64,000 nucleotides of DNA, from the NCBI GenBank assembly GCA_002794735.1, contig NBAZ01000003.1, positions 248,001 to 312,000 of the forward strand, in the 5' to 3' direction. The translations under genes were made by a program, and so were the position numbers. The notes under the pieces were generated by a model. It did not search any database. It was given only the letters and a program-made list of their open reading frames with translations, and had not been told where the DNA came from. This document shows positions 13,300-24,936 of this stretch, in pieces. Each line of letters opens with the position of its first letter. Positions within the stretch are counted from its first letter, which is position 1. Source of the DNA: Pyrrhoderma lamaoense (Eukaryota > Basidiomycota > Agaricomycetes > Hymenochaetales > Hymenochaetaceae).

Positions 13300-14290
13300 G
13301 AGCGTAGGAATTTTCGAAATCAGTAAACTCCAGAACCTTTTGTCATCTTCGACCACAACGTGAGAGCAATTGATCGGGTGGGGTCATAAAAATATCAGGA
13401 ATCTGATCATCATCGTCGTCAACGCCGCGGCTATTTGCTTAGGTACTGAGAAGGACTTACTCTAGCTCGCAAAGGCTTATCGGGCTTTACTTCTCTCTTT
13501 TCCACTTCAACGACGGCTTCAGCGCAATAAACATCCCACTATACTCAGCAAGAAGTACGTCCTTAGTCGGGTTTAGAGGCGGTTTGGGTGGTTGTAGAGC
13601 TTTTTGTTGGTACATGTCCGTATGCATGTTTTCGTTACACGACTACACAAGATTATTACCGTGAATCCAGGATCTACGGAGTAATTTTTTTCTGAATAAG
13701 AAATAATGCAGAATCCATGTCTATTCCCTGACTCCAGTAAACCCAGTACCCGCTTACTTCTTTTCTCAACACTGTTCAATTATCTGGGATACGTGATCGT
13801 CTTCGCGAGCTGATGACCAGTCAAATTCACGCATAATTTCCATATATGCAGTAAGTTGGGTCGTATACCACCTTAGAGAAGCCTAGAGGAAAGTCCAGCA
13901 TATTAATATCAAGTACATCACACCAGTTCTGGTATTTTATTTAACGTCTACAACTGAGTTCGACACGACGTTGTTTATAGGTGTCTCACTTACTGTCCCA
14001 GTCATGGCTATCTTACTACGAAGCTTCGAATCTCCTCGTCGACTTTGGCGTTGACCGCGGCCCGGAAATCTTCCCGCATCGACCCATAACATCAAAAACC
14101 AGTATTCGATACCTTGACTGACAACAAGGGCATGGCTCCGTAATATTTCGGGTGTCATCTATGTGCGACTACGTTAAGCTTTAAATTGATAAACAATTCT
14201 ACAGATACACTTACTCTTTATGTTCCCCGCTTCCTTGTTGTTTGATACGAGGTATAAGCGAATCCGCTCGCCAGAACTCAGTGATCTAAG
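13300..14290 (-). pseudogene. Family X protein, copy 1: degraded and internally deleted
   Basis: Fragments of family X (see copies 2 and 3) are recognisable on the minus strand. Near 13680-13560 they include a DP...NN...LV...MYQQKALQPPKPPLNP-like segment in shifted frames. Near 13840-13910 the DNA matches copy 2 (GAGAAGCCTAGAGGAAAGTC resembles copy 2 at 16456). Near 14185-14215 is the remnant of the first intron's 3' part. The distance from the DP segment to that intron is about 510 nt, against about 845 nt in copy 2, so roughly a third of the body is missing. Several stop codons remain. Unlike other broken frames in this window, single-base errors alone cannot explain this, so I call it a pseudogene. 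Confidence 0.65.
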
Positions 14291-15694
14291 CATACACATC
14301 GAGTACACTGGATATTATATAAGGGCGGAGATGAAGATTGCCAGATTATAAAGGACGTAGTGAGACGGGTTTGCATTTCGTATCCGTCTAGTATAAAAAT
14401 TTGGACATGATGTAGTAAAAAATGAAATGAAATACTTTAAAAGGGTCTGCCGTATCCTCTTATAATTTTGTCGCAGATTTAGGCTGTAGTTTCATCCATC
14501 GAGTCGGTTTCTTTCCCTGAGTTCAGATAATTATCAGAATATGTTTTTTATTATATGTAGAATAATTTAGAATATTCAACAAAGTTACAGTGTAACATGT
14601 TTTAAGTGACGCTGTTACTTGTCACAGCACGTTTACTACATGTAGTTTTTGATCATATATTCGTTATATAATATCTACTTATCAGTCACTTCTTTACACC
14701 ATCTACTATCTAGATGCCTGCATAAAGTTTGCGTCAAATCACAAGTCTAGAACTCTTGAAAAATTGGAATAATAACGTTTCACTTGTCATCATACATATG
14801 CAACGTTTCGAATGTTTCCGACAAGCAGATACACGAGACGAAGAAAGTCACTAATGTCTGTGTCGCTTTCGACTAGAGAACATATGCTCTTTAGACTTTC
14901 TACATGCGATACCACTAGTAACATACGGTTGTTGTGAGCCGAACCACTTTCCTTAAAATCCAATATCATCTTCAGTGAGTTCTGGATAACTCTCGTTTTC
15001 GAAGACCCTCATGTTATCCTACTTCAAGCTGTGGTGAGTGCCTCCGATCACTCTCTTTCATGTTCAGCTTCCGGCACTCATGTTTCTGGCATTTGATCCA
15101 CACTTTAACAAGCTAGACAATGGGATCATACTCCGGGGATAGAAAGAAATACACTACCGAACCAATCAACACAGTAGTCTAGTGGCTGCTGAACAATAAG
15201 CGAGTACGTGGGAACATAAGGAATGATTAGAAGGAACAAAAATCGATAGAAGACAACAAATAAGCTAGTTATCAAGATACGGAAATTTCTTCATCGATAT
15301 GAATGGGAAATATTGATGAAATCAGTAGTATATCGAGCTAATGCGACCCATCGCCCTTCACATCTTAGCCCTGCGTAGTTCAAGGTCAACTGATAACGAT
15401 CGCATCACTACGACCTATGTCTTTTCCAGTCCCCAATACGTACTTTATTGTCCGAAAACTCCCATGAACCAATACACCAACATATGACGGAGATGTCTTC
15501 TGAGCCCTTGATCCGGCTGCGTCTCCTTCATCGTTGCTTCAACGTGCTTTAAATGCGAAGAGGGTGTTGGTCTCACTGAAGAAGGGGGCTAGTTTGCTTA
15601 TATACTTTCCGCTTTTTCAAAGATGAACTAAGAAATGCAAAAGGATTGATTTCTTCCTTAACTACAAGGGGTCGATTACTCCTACTCGAATACT

Positions 15695-17274
15695 CTACCT
15701 GCTACTTTGGGAGAAGGTTTTGAAGCGGCGAGACTGCACTGGCCTGAACTCAGGAGCCCTTGACACCAGTGAACCCCAGAATCGTCTATTATTCTTGGAC
15801 GCTGTGCAAGGGTGACAGGTTGAAGGTGTGAAATCGTCAGGGGTGCCGTTTCCATCCTTTATATCGTGAAAATACCCTCTTAAGTATCCGCTTGGATGCA
15901 TTGAGGAATCTTCTCATAGGCCGTGCCGATTTGATTGGCTTCACTCCTCCCTTTTCCGTCCTAACAAAGGCTTCAGAGCACATAACCTCTTCGTCATCTG
16001 CAGCCAGAAGTACCGGATTCATAGGTGGTTTGGGCGGTAGTAATGCGTTTTGACGATACATTTCCGCCTTTGTACATGTCTTGCCATTGCGCGACCACAC
16101 AAGCTCCCGGTTATTCGCATAGATTTCAGGATCCAAGAAACTCTTATCTTTTGTCTGAATGAGACTAAGACAGAGTTCATCGCTGATCCCTGACTCAGCA
16201 AACCCCAGTATCCGTGGACCTCTTTTCGCGTGTCCTCGTAGTTCTCAGGGATGCGTGGTCGTACACGAGGACCGATCCGATATGGGAAAAGTTTCCTAGT
16301 ACCCGACAAGTACCGGATATTTTCCATATAAATTATGAACTGGCTCAGTTCTTCGTCAGTCGGACGAAGTTTTGCGCCTTGACAGACGGTCCATGCAGGA
16401 CGCGACTTATTCAACTCATTGTGACGTGAATAGGCGCCATATGCTGCCATGGAGCGGCCTAGAGGAAAGTCGAGCATATCAACGCTGATCGCACCACACG
16501 AAAGAAGGCGGTCGACGTCTGTGATCGTCAGTGCGAAGGGTGGGCGATCGTAAAAACCTTGCTTGTAGACCCAACGGAGGTAAAGGAAGAAGCAGGATTT
16601 GGTGTAAGCATTAAAGATCGTAATCGGCGGGTAGTTATTTATGATGGACTCGGCAGTAGTTCCCTGTCTTTTTATCGCGGGATTAAATGCGTAGTCGCGC
16701 ACTTTGATGCCTAGCATAGCGATCTGGTTACTTAGGACCAAGTTCACCTCGTCCTCTTCATGGTTGATGGGTATAACTTCGCATTGTTCTGCAATATCCC
16801 CATCTAAGACATGGACAGGAGCTAACTTGCAACGTTCATTGATATCTGGACGGAAGGTTGCGATGGCGGTCGGATCCTGTGGCACGGTATGCAGCCAGTT
16901 ATGGATTACCTGGCGTGTGAAAATCTGTATGTTCAGGTAGTCATCCATTGGATCGAGATCAGGATCAAAGTCGAGCAATGATTCTTGTGCTTGGCTATTG
17001 CTATCACTGTTGCTATCAGACGTATATTCTATATAATTGTTTGTATGATTCTATGCGCGACTAAGGTCAGCTTTAGATTAATCAACAATTCTATAGAAAA
17101 ACGTACCTGGCCATTGGACCTGTAAACATCCGGAGTAATTGTTTCAGCCTCGGAGGCTGAGTCCGGGTCGTCCTTAAAAGAACTCGAATCGCCGTCATCG
17201 GCGAGGAGAAATCTGACCCCATGATGCGGGTCTATATCACCCGGGTTGACTGTGTTAACCATGACTGCTGACAC
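15695..17274 (-). CDS. Uncharacterised family X protein, copy 2
   Basis: I do not recognise this family. The first exon (start 17274) ends near SASEAETITPDVYRSNGQ at a GTACGT donor; an intron follows to about 16985. The main exon carries blocks shared with copy 3: LDFDPDLDPMDDYLNIQIFT, RQVIHNWLH, IKVRDYA, FNAYTKSCFFLYLRWVYK, GFYDRPPFALTITDVDRLL, CGAISVDMLDFPLG, MAAYGAY and KLRPTDEELSQFI. These are followed by HGYWGLL and NNRELVWSRNGKTC. The C-terminus has PDDFTPSTCHPCTASKNNRR and FWGSLVSRAPEFRPVQSRR. The frame breaks at 16195 (one C where copy 3 implies two) and again near 15900. There is no signal peptide; FNAYTKSCFFLYLRW is the most hydrophobic block but is probably a buried helix. It is soluble-looking, about 480 residues, function unknown. 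Confidence 0.7.
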
Positions 17275-18822
17275 TTGAATTCGTTATAGGCTAAGACAAA
17301 GGCAAAGTGAATTAGTGTTCCACACCACTAGTGGCCTAGGCGTACATTACTCACAATAACCTGATTTTGAACTTCCTAGAAGGCGCCAAACGAGTGTATC
17401 AGCTCTTGTGATGACGAAGACGAAAATGAGACGATTATGTGCCGTCTATCGAGAGTGATGGATAAAAACACTAGACGCGAAGTAGCTGGTAAGAGAACAA
17501 GTTGTTTGAAAAGTTCAACATGCCTCGCTTCGGGTTTTTCTACTAGGAGGGCTCAACACGTGTTAGTTATTTATCAGGAAGCTGCTTTCCTTACTTGAAC
17601 TCATCCTTGGAAAAAGAAAGGTATATTAATTTGTGAATTGGTAAAGATAAGAAATCTTATTTAGGTAAGGTGTATTTGTGTGCTTCTTTTCAATCGATTT
17701 CTGATTTACGTTTCGCTTTCTACATAGCGACGGTGGTATTCCAACTGCATACAACACATGCATATACTAATAAACTCAAATATGAGTTGTAAAATATTAA
17801 TGAATGCGAAGCTAACAAATCCAATACTGGCGGGATTAGTCTCCAGAAAGACCTCTGCTTGAGTTTGAGGGCGTGGGAGTATTAGTTCACCGTTAGGAGG
17901 TGTGTTCTTTGATTTACGATTATTACGTAGATCAATAGCGATATATGTTTCTTGTAAAAACACCCAACCTCATTTGTGTTTTGTTAGAGCCTTTCTAGTG
18001 TATGTACAGCAATTAGATCTCGTGTTACCCGTTGTAACATTTTCAGGAAACTCCTCATAATGAAACACTATAACGAGCGAGTAAAAAACTTTACGTCTAT
18101 GCAGAAATTTGTAAATACAATCTGCGTTCTCGGATAGAAGCGAGTCATTAATTTGATACTCGTTCAAACTGTTGGGAAAATTATTCACATGTGTGGATAT
18201 AATAGTACATCGTATTTATACACATACACTCGAAAGGAATATCGCATTTCGAGATTGATCATAGTATACTTACACGCGTTGCGCATCAGACTACAATAAT
18301 TCGTCGAGAACATGCATGAAACGTTGAGGAATCGCAGCGAAAGAGTTATGCATGCGATACGTTTTCAGGGATAGTGCCCCGTTGATTGGGTAATTACATA
18401 TATACATGAACAAGAAAAGAGGGAAGACGAGGATGTGAGTCATCCTAATCGATAATAAAGGGGCAAATGCTCTACGCATCAAAGAAACTAAGGAATCAAA
18501 GTTACACAAGAAACCAATGAAAGAGAGGGCCACAAGAAGAGGGTGTTACATTGAACAAAAGATAATCGAATTCAAATAAAACTCTTTTTTTCGTCGTTCA
18601 ACAAGAGGGGAATCAAGTAAATCGTACATTATAACTACAATATACCTTTATTGTGAACTTCCTTTATTGAATTAGCTCTTTTCTCAAGATTAGCCTCCAG
18701 AACTGAATCCATTAGCGACTTGAACATAACTGCTAGACTGCTAATGCTGTTCCTCTGAGAGAAGACTCGTTATCCCCTTGTCGTTCTGATTTACGATCTT
18801 AATCAGTATTCATTTCCAGATA
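17275..18822. other. X copy 2 promoter and Trk B 3' flank
   Basis: The part nearest X copy 2 (about 17340-17700) aligns by eye with the sequence upstream of X copy 3 (about 24240-24560), including a conserved AAAGTTCAACATG block and a CACGTG site. The rest shows only short unconvincing open frames, for example 85 codons at 17706-17963 on the minus strand. Confidence 0.55.
17511..17567. promoter_or_regulatory. Conserved upstream block with CACGTG, X copy 2
   Basis: AAAAGTTCAACATGCCTCGC is followed about 25 bp later by CACGTG. The same arrangement recurs upstream of X copy 3 (24397-24453). CACGTG is the classic E-box bound by fungal bHLH factors. Conservation may be regulatory or simply reflect recent duplication. 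Confidence 0.45.
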
Positions 18823-21273
18823 TCATTCCATAAGGCAGTTGAATTTACCTTTCATATCACTCTCCTCATCCGCTTTAACACCTTGGTTCTCGGTTGCAAG
18901 TGTTACATGACAATCAATAGCATCTGGCAAGCCACGGTGTCGTCCACGAAGCATTACAGCACATAAAATAAGTTTTGATCCTGTCGTGAATGCCCTGAAA
19001 ACGAATAATTGGCCTAGTGTAATCCTTAACTTTTTACAACATACAGGACGAAGTAAGATATATGCTTACATAAGGTATACCCAAACTTAGGCCAACTTCT
19101 CCATAAGCCGAAACTAATTCAAATACTGGTAGCAGCGTGCTTTGTCAGCGCCTTCTTCGAGGTCGAGAGAAATCTGCCAACTAGGACTAACTGATAGAGA
19201 ATTGGGTAAACCACGAGAGGTTTTGTTCGTTTTGAATCTTGTCTTTCTCAATGATACAAAGCGCGAATAACGCAGCTGCCAAACACCACATATCTATTGT
19301 ATAGCAGCTATCTTAGCGAAAGCAGTAGAAAGAACGAATCAGAATCTCACCATAAGCCAATTGTCTACGTGCGTGCCAAGAAAGATATTTCCCCCAAACA
19401 ACTATCTTATTTCCTTCTGCACCAGGTTCGTCTTCGTCATCATTCCATACCCCCAGTGGCTTTTCTTCATAGACATTTGTCGCTCTAACACTTAGGGCTA
19501 TAGGGTCTGATGTAAGAGATGGATCAGATTAGATATCAGATTCTGACTTTGAAGAAAGTGACAAGGCACTCACAAACACCGATATACATCAGTATGACAA
19601 ATAATGTCCTATAAAGTAGATGTTTATATTTGCAACACAAAGAGGGGTTCAAACCTACTTACTGAACAGCAGGTGCAATACTCGACATCGGCACAATCGC
19701 AAATCCTGCCGTACGCACGGACGTCGCTTGAAACAAACCATCTATAAGTCGTACCCCGATAGGAATAGACTCAACAACGTTATTGCCGGCGTCCAGGACC
19801 ATGAAACAAAACCAGCCCGTTCCACTGTGCGTAGTCGAGATGGATGAGAAAAGGGGTGATATCAGCGGAGTATCATGGGATAAGCGTCAATAAGCGTTCT
19901 GATTATACACAAAACGTACACAAGCAAAAGAGGCTCACTTGAGTATAACTAGAACGGTCAACAAAAACCATGTTTGGTACGAAGGGAAAAGATATATGAA
20001 GCATCTTCTGGGATGGTCAAGCAAGTAATGCAGGGTTTTGTTTATTTGTGAGCCTTTGGGCATAAATTTCGTTATAGTCCAGCTGAAGTAAAGGGAGATA
20101 CATAAGTTCAAAAGCTTGCGTGAAACAGAAAAAAGGCTTACATCATGAATCGTAGGCTTCAAGTAGCGAAAAACGGGTATGAGTATAGAGAGCAAGAGAC
20201 TTGTTGTATATTTCAACTTACAAAATTGGCTGTGATAAAGATTTACTAAACAATTGATAATGTAGCATCAACAGTAAGTAAGACTTACAAAAGCAGTATT
20301 ACCCGCTAAAATCAATATACTCATCAAAATAACCATTGGGTATGCTTCCCGGTATGGATTCATATTCGTATCGGCTAGACTCATCCCCGAATTTGTAAAC
20401 GCACTGATAACTTGGAAAGCCGAAAACCATGTTGGTTTAATTTTCTTATGCAATAATGGAGGCTCGAAAGTATCTGTCCAACGTTGAGCGGACATGTAAG
20501 GCGCGATGACAATGAACGCCAGAAGTTGTATAGAGAAGTAGTAGAAAGCCACGAGGTACAGCAGAGCAGTCAGGGATCTATACTCGATATTATCTTGCTC
20601 ATCCTGACCTGAAGCGGTGTCAAGTTGAGATTTCGAGTTTTTTCTGACCGGATATAGTTTTTGATCCTGAGTGCCTGAGTCACATATTAGCTCTCCAGAC
20701 TCTGTGAGCTGTCCTACACAATGGAGGCTGGCATCGGCGATTTTATGAGCATAAGCTGCAAAGTATTGCCTAGATTTTAAGAAATATAAGAGTTCATATT
20801 TGGCGTTGATCAGGTTAGTATTATATCGATGATTAGATACCTTACCTGCGTACAAATACCATCATCCACGAAACAACTATCTATGAGATTAGAAATGTTA
20901 AATCATATCGGAAATGACTTGGAATTCATCGTGAAGCGTGCGTACTGGACTCCCGATAGCCTGTTGTACAGACAGTAGCGCCTGTTGGAAACCTGTCAGC
21001 GAGCTCAAGTCCACTGTCGCGAGTCCACAGCCAGATATGGCTGAGTAACAACAGTATAGCGCATCAATATACGAGACATGGGTCCCCTGTTTGCTGCATA
21101 GAATATCCCTGAAAAAATGAGAGGTGTGAAGGTTCTGTAAAATTATGAAAGGGTCGTTCAGCCGCAAGCGATAAGAAGCGAGTAAAGTGTGACTCTGCTT
21201 ACAAGAAGAGAACGTGTATTCGGAAAAAATTTAGATGTCCTTTGAGAATTTTGATTAAAGATTGTGGTGCCAT
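18823..21273 (-). CDS. Trk-family potassium transporter, copy B (short-loop form)
   Basis: Start at 21273 (MAPQSLIKILKGHLNFFRIH), parallel to copy A. Pore-loop regions are SGCGLATVDLSSLTGFQQ, SAFTNSGMSLADTN, VRTAGFAIVPMSSIAP and, on the last exons, the equivalent of SAYGxVGLSLGIPY. The cytoplasmic loop after the first pore region is only about 75 residues (near 20830-20600), against several hundred in copy A. In this it resembles the shorter Trk2-like transporters. The tail is also short, ending after AIDCHVTLATENQGVKADEE at a TGA at 18823-18825. The frame breaks once, at the CCCC run 21084-21087 (five C expected, giving a THVSYIDAL continuation). Copy A is intact there. Copies A and B are about equally divergent along the membrane core, so the duplication is not recent. 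Confidence 0.85.
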
Positions 21274-22540
21274 TGAGGACTGTCAGAACTAGCACGTCTT
21301 TGATGATTTCTTGGAACTTGTAGGTGAGTTTTTCGAGAAGAGGGGGGATTGAGAGTCCAGTTGACCATGATGATCAGAGTATATCCTCTACTCGATATAA
21401 GTAGTTACTAACAAAACTTTCTTTATATTTCTCAAGAAAATAAAAAGGTAACAGAGTTTAGAAGTACGAATCATATATAAACAGAAGCCATTTCCCAATT
21501 TTGTCTCGCTCCACTATGACTCAGCGACCCAAAAGAGTCCATCATCAATTTGCTCGTCGCAGTTAAAAAACGTGTTCAGTAAGTTCTGAGTATTGATGTA
21601 CAATTTGTTCACTCATCGTTGAGCTATTAAAGTCAAAGTTACTTGAACTAATTTCTGCTACTTCTGTAGTCTTACAAGAACGAAAAAAGCTGACCACCTG
21701 GATGTTATCACTGGTCCTGGCTTCATGTTATGAACGATCAAGTTGACGCGCCGTCCCAGGTCTCATTGAGTACCTTGACTACTGTTTTAGTCCGACATTA
21801 CATCTTATGACTGGTACCATCAGCATTTAATTTTGAGCATACCTGATTTTAGTATCAGACTTGTCTGGTATTGGCCGGAAGATTCTGTTATTCAACATAC
21901 TTCCACCAGAAGCTAGGAGATAAGAGAAGAAGGCGAGAGAAACCAGTTCTATGATTGCACGTTTCAATTATTGACAACAGGATTGACTTTCTAGTAACTA
22001 ATACCAAAACAAACTACGACGGGGAATTACAGCGTCTTAAGGAACAAGAAAAGGATGCAAGGGAGAAGGTCATATATATACACAATTTTAGCGCAGCGTG
22101 AAAGGGGTAGCTTCTCATCAAGTATGAAAACTAGCGTGAGAACGGATGTATCGAGTATCGATGTGCTTTGGCGACGTACCATGCTTCCGTAGCGCAAAAC
22201 ACGCCTTAAGTCTTTTCAAGCTCGTATGGGCTGTGAATAGACTCATTGTAAGGGGATATGCAATGTATGACACGGATGCTTCTAGTCCTTAACGTATACT
22301 TAGATGTCTTCTTCGTTGACATCTACTGAGAGAACTTCCCGATTCTTGATGCAAATAATCACGTCGATATTCTTTCCTGGTCATTACTTTGGTACGCTTT
22401 TAGTAAGGTGGAGCAACTTCACGGCGGAGATGCGCGCTTGGCTGCCTACGTAATCTACGCTTTTTTGTTGGGGAACTAGGAAATGTCGATGGAATCGTTT
22501 TCTTCATCGCACGGGAGGGGTCGTTTACGTCTACTCGGCC
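21274..22540. other. Trk B upstream / X copy 3 downstream region
   Basis: No convincing gene. Parts resemble the Trk A upstream region but lack the MITE pair. A segment at 21490-21545 resembles 29228-29282. Confidence 0.55.
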
Positions 22541-24249
22541 TCACTGCATTCTGCACCTGAGAAAAAGGCCAAAATGCTGAGTTCGAGTTTGTATAGGTCT
22601 TAATTTAGGAGTCTTTGAGGCTAGTGAGCTCCAAAACCTTTTGCTATCCTTAAATGCAAATCGAGAGCGACAAGGCGAAGACTTGAGGTCGTCAGGAATT
22701 GGGTAATCGTCGTCTTCTTCCTGGGTGAATAGTATTTCGACTATCTGCTTGGGTATATAGAAGAATTTACTACCACTTCGAGGCCTAGTTGGCCTGATTT
22801 CCTCTCTTGAACTTCGGCGACTGCGACAGTGCTTTCATCACTCTCACTAACCTCGGGTAACTCGACTGGACTTTTGATAGGCGTGGCGAGAACATTAGTT
22901 TGCACCGGACTCAGACGTGGTCTACTGGATGCCGAGTTCTTAGCGTTTTGAAGGTACATGTCCTCCTTCTTACAAGACACGCCATCACGGGACCACACAA
23001 GGTCGCGGTTACTAGCGAAAATCGCGGGGTCCACGAAGCTATTGTCTTTCGTTTGGATAAAACTGAGACAGAGGTCATCACTGATCCCTGACTCAAGTAG
23101 ACCCCAGTAACCATGAAGTTCCCTCCGCCTCTCTTCGTAGTCATCAGGGATCATGGGACGCCTCCGTACTTCAAATCGGTAAGGAAAAAGTTTTTCATCA
23201 GCGGCACAGTGTCGCATATTCTCCATATACGTTATGAATTGGGTGAATTCTTCGCTGGTCGGACGAAGTTTGGTATTTTGCTTAACAGTCCACGCCGTTC
23301 GTGCTTTGTTTAGACCGAAAACCCGTATATATGCCCCATAGGCTGCCATGGTGCAACCTAGAGGGAAGTCAAGCATATCTATATCAATTGCTCCACAAGT
23401 GAGCAATCGATCAACATCTGTGACTGTTAGCCCCACGCAAGGCCGATCATAGAAGCCTTTCTTGTACAACCACCGGAGGTAGAGGAAGAAACAACACTTT
23501 GTATATGCATTGAACACCATAACGGGAGGATACTGATCTATGACACTTGCGGCGGAAGCATCGTTCTTTTTTGAAGTAGAGCCAGAGGCGAAGTCGCGTA
23601 CTTTGATTCCCATCATTGCGCTCTGGACATTCGTTTCTGAGTTCTCGTCGTCGTCGTTATCTCCGTTTTCGTCGGGGAAATCCTGTTCACAATGTCCTTG
23701 GATGTCGCTATCCAGCAAGTGTGCTGGTGCGAGCATCCGAGCTTCATTGATGTTTGGATTGAACGTCGCAATAGTGCTTGGATCCATAGGTGCGACGTGC
23801 AACCAGTTATGGATCACCTGACGCGTGAATATCTGGATGTTAAGATAATCATCTTCTGGGTCCAGGTCCAGGTCGAAGTCCAATAGTGGTTCTTGCTCCT
23901 GGCTACTCATAAAATAGGTAGCCTCTGTAGAATATAATTGATACGATCTATATGTGACTATGGTCACCTTCAGATTGATCAACAATTTTACAGACACACT
24001 TACTTGATCACTGGACCCGAAGTTTTCTAGAAGCTCTGTCTCAGCCTCCGAAAATGACACATCGAAGAAGGAATTAAGCTTTTGTCTTCGACAATGGAAA
24101 AGGCAGGCTTCTGCAGTAGTGTCGATATGCCTAAGCCTATAGATCCGGCAATTATAGATTTGTTCATTGTTACTTTTTTCTGAATACAATGAAGGATAAC
24201 AAGGCATCAGTTTACCAAACCACTCATGGCCTAGGCGTACATTACTCAC
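22541..24249 (-). CDS. Uncharacterised family X protein, copy 3 (best preserved)
   Basis: This is the most complete of three copies. The open frame from 24249 runs through a probable intron (donor near 24003, GTAAGTGTG, to about 23935) and the conserved body: LDFDLDLDPEDDYLNIQIFT, RQVIHNWLH, YPPVMVFNAYTKCCFFLYLR, GFYDRPCVGLTVTDVDRLL, CGAIDIDMLDFPLG, MAAYGAY, KLRPTSEEFTQFITYMENM, HGYWGLLESGISDDLCLSFI and NRDLVWSRDGVSCKKEDMY. It then reads an acidic, low-complexity stretch and stops at 22741. Past an indel near 22800 the other frame continues as GSKFFYIPKQIVEILF, an acidic EEDDD block, PIPDDL and KRFWSSLASKTPKLRPIQ to a TGA at 22541, and this matches copy 2's tail. I therefore place the true end at 22541. 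Function unknown; the pairing with Trk may matter or may be passive. Confidence 0.75.
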
Positions 24250-24936
24250 AATAGTAGGTGGCTTAATATCGTCGATATGAATACCAAGATAGTTTATCAG
24301 TTAGAAATACTGATTAGAATATATGAGTAGACGTTGGAAGTCGGGGAAGGTAGTCCTAAAGTGAGCGCGATGTAACAAGTAGATGAACAAGTCACTGAAA
24401 GTTCAACATGTTTCGCTTCGTGTTTTTGAACAAGGAAAGGTACAGCACGTGCTAGGTATGTATCAGGAAACCGTTTACCTTACTTGATTTTAGTCATGCT
24501 TAGGAGAAGCTGTAATAATCAGATATGGTAAAGATACCCGTTCTAGTCTCGGTTAAAGCATATTTGTGTACTCCTTTTTAGTCGGTTATAATTTGTTTTA
24601 TTTTTTGCATGGAAACAGTAATATTTTCTTATGTCAACAACCCATAATAAGCCCGAAATTTGTAACATAAGACCAAGATACTACTAATAAGCCATCAGGG
24701 CCCTTGCCAGTGAAGATATCTCTTTATATTTTTCGAGGTTCATAATTAGGTCGAGTGAGTACGAATACGTGGGAATTTACCCTGAATAGTGGTTTGCGAT
24801 CAAATGAATCAATATCAGTTCTTGTTACCTTGTAAACATCCGACTATGTACCGTGCCACGTTATTGGCGAGTAAATATTCACAACAACGGCGCAAACGAA
24901 CAATCTTCCTTATTTTTAAACTATAATCTCAAGGCA
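24250..24936. other. Divergent promoter region: X copy 3 and spermidine-synthase-like gene
   Basis: Intergenic between two divergently transcribed genes. The left part (about 24240-24560) aligns with the sequence upstream of X copy 2. The right part holds nothing I can name. Confidence 0.55.
24397..24453. promoter_or_regulatory. Conserved upstream block with CACGTG, X copy 3
   Basis: GAAAGTTCAACATGTTTCGC is followed by CACGTG, matching 17511-17567 upstream of X copy 2. Confidence 0.45.

Noticed and set aside
14730..14750. AAAGTTTGCGTCA resembling the MITE end AAAGTTTGCGACA
   Set aside because: No matching opposite end or interior similarity nearby.
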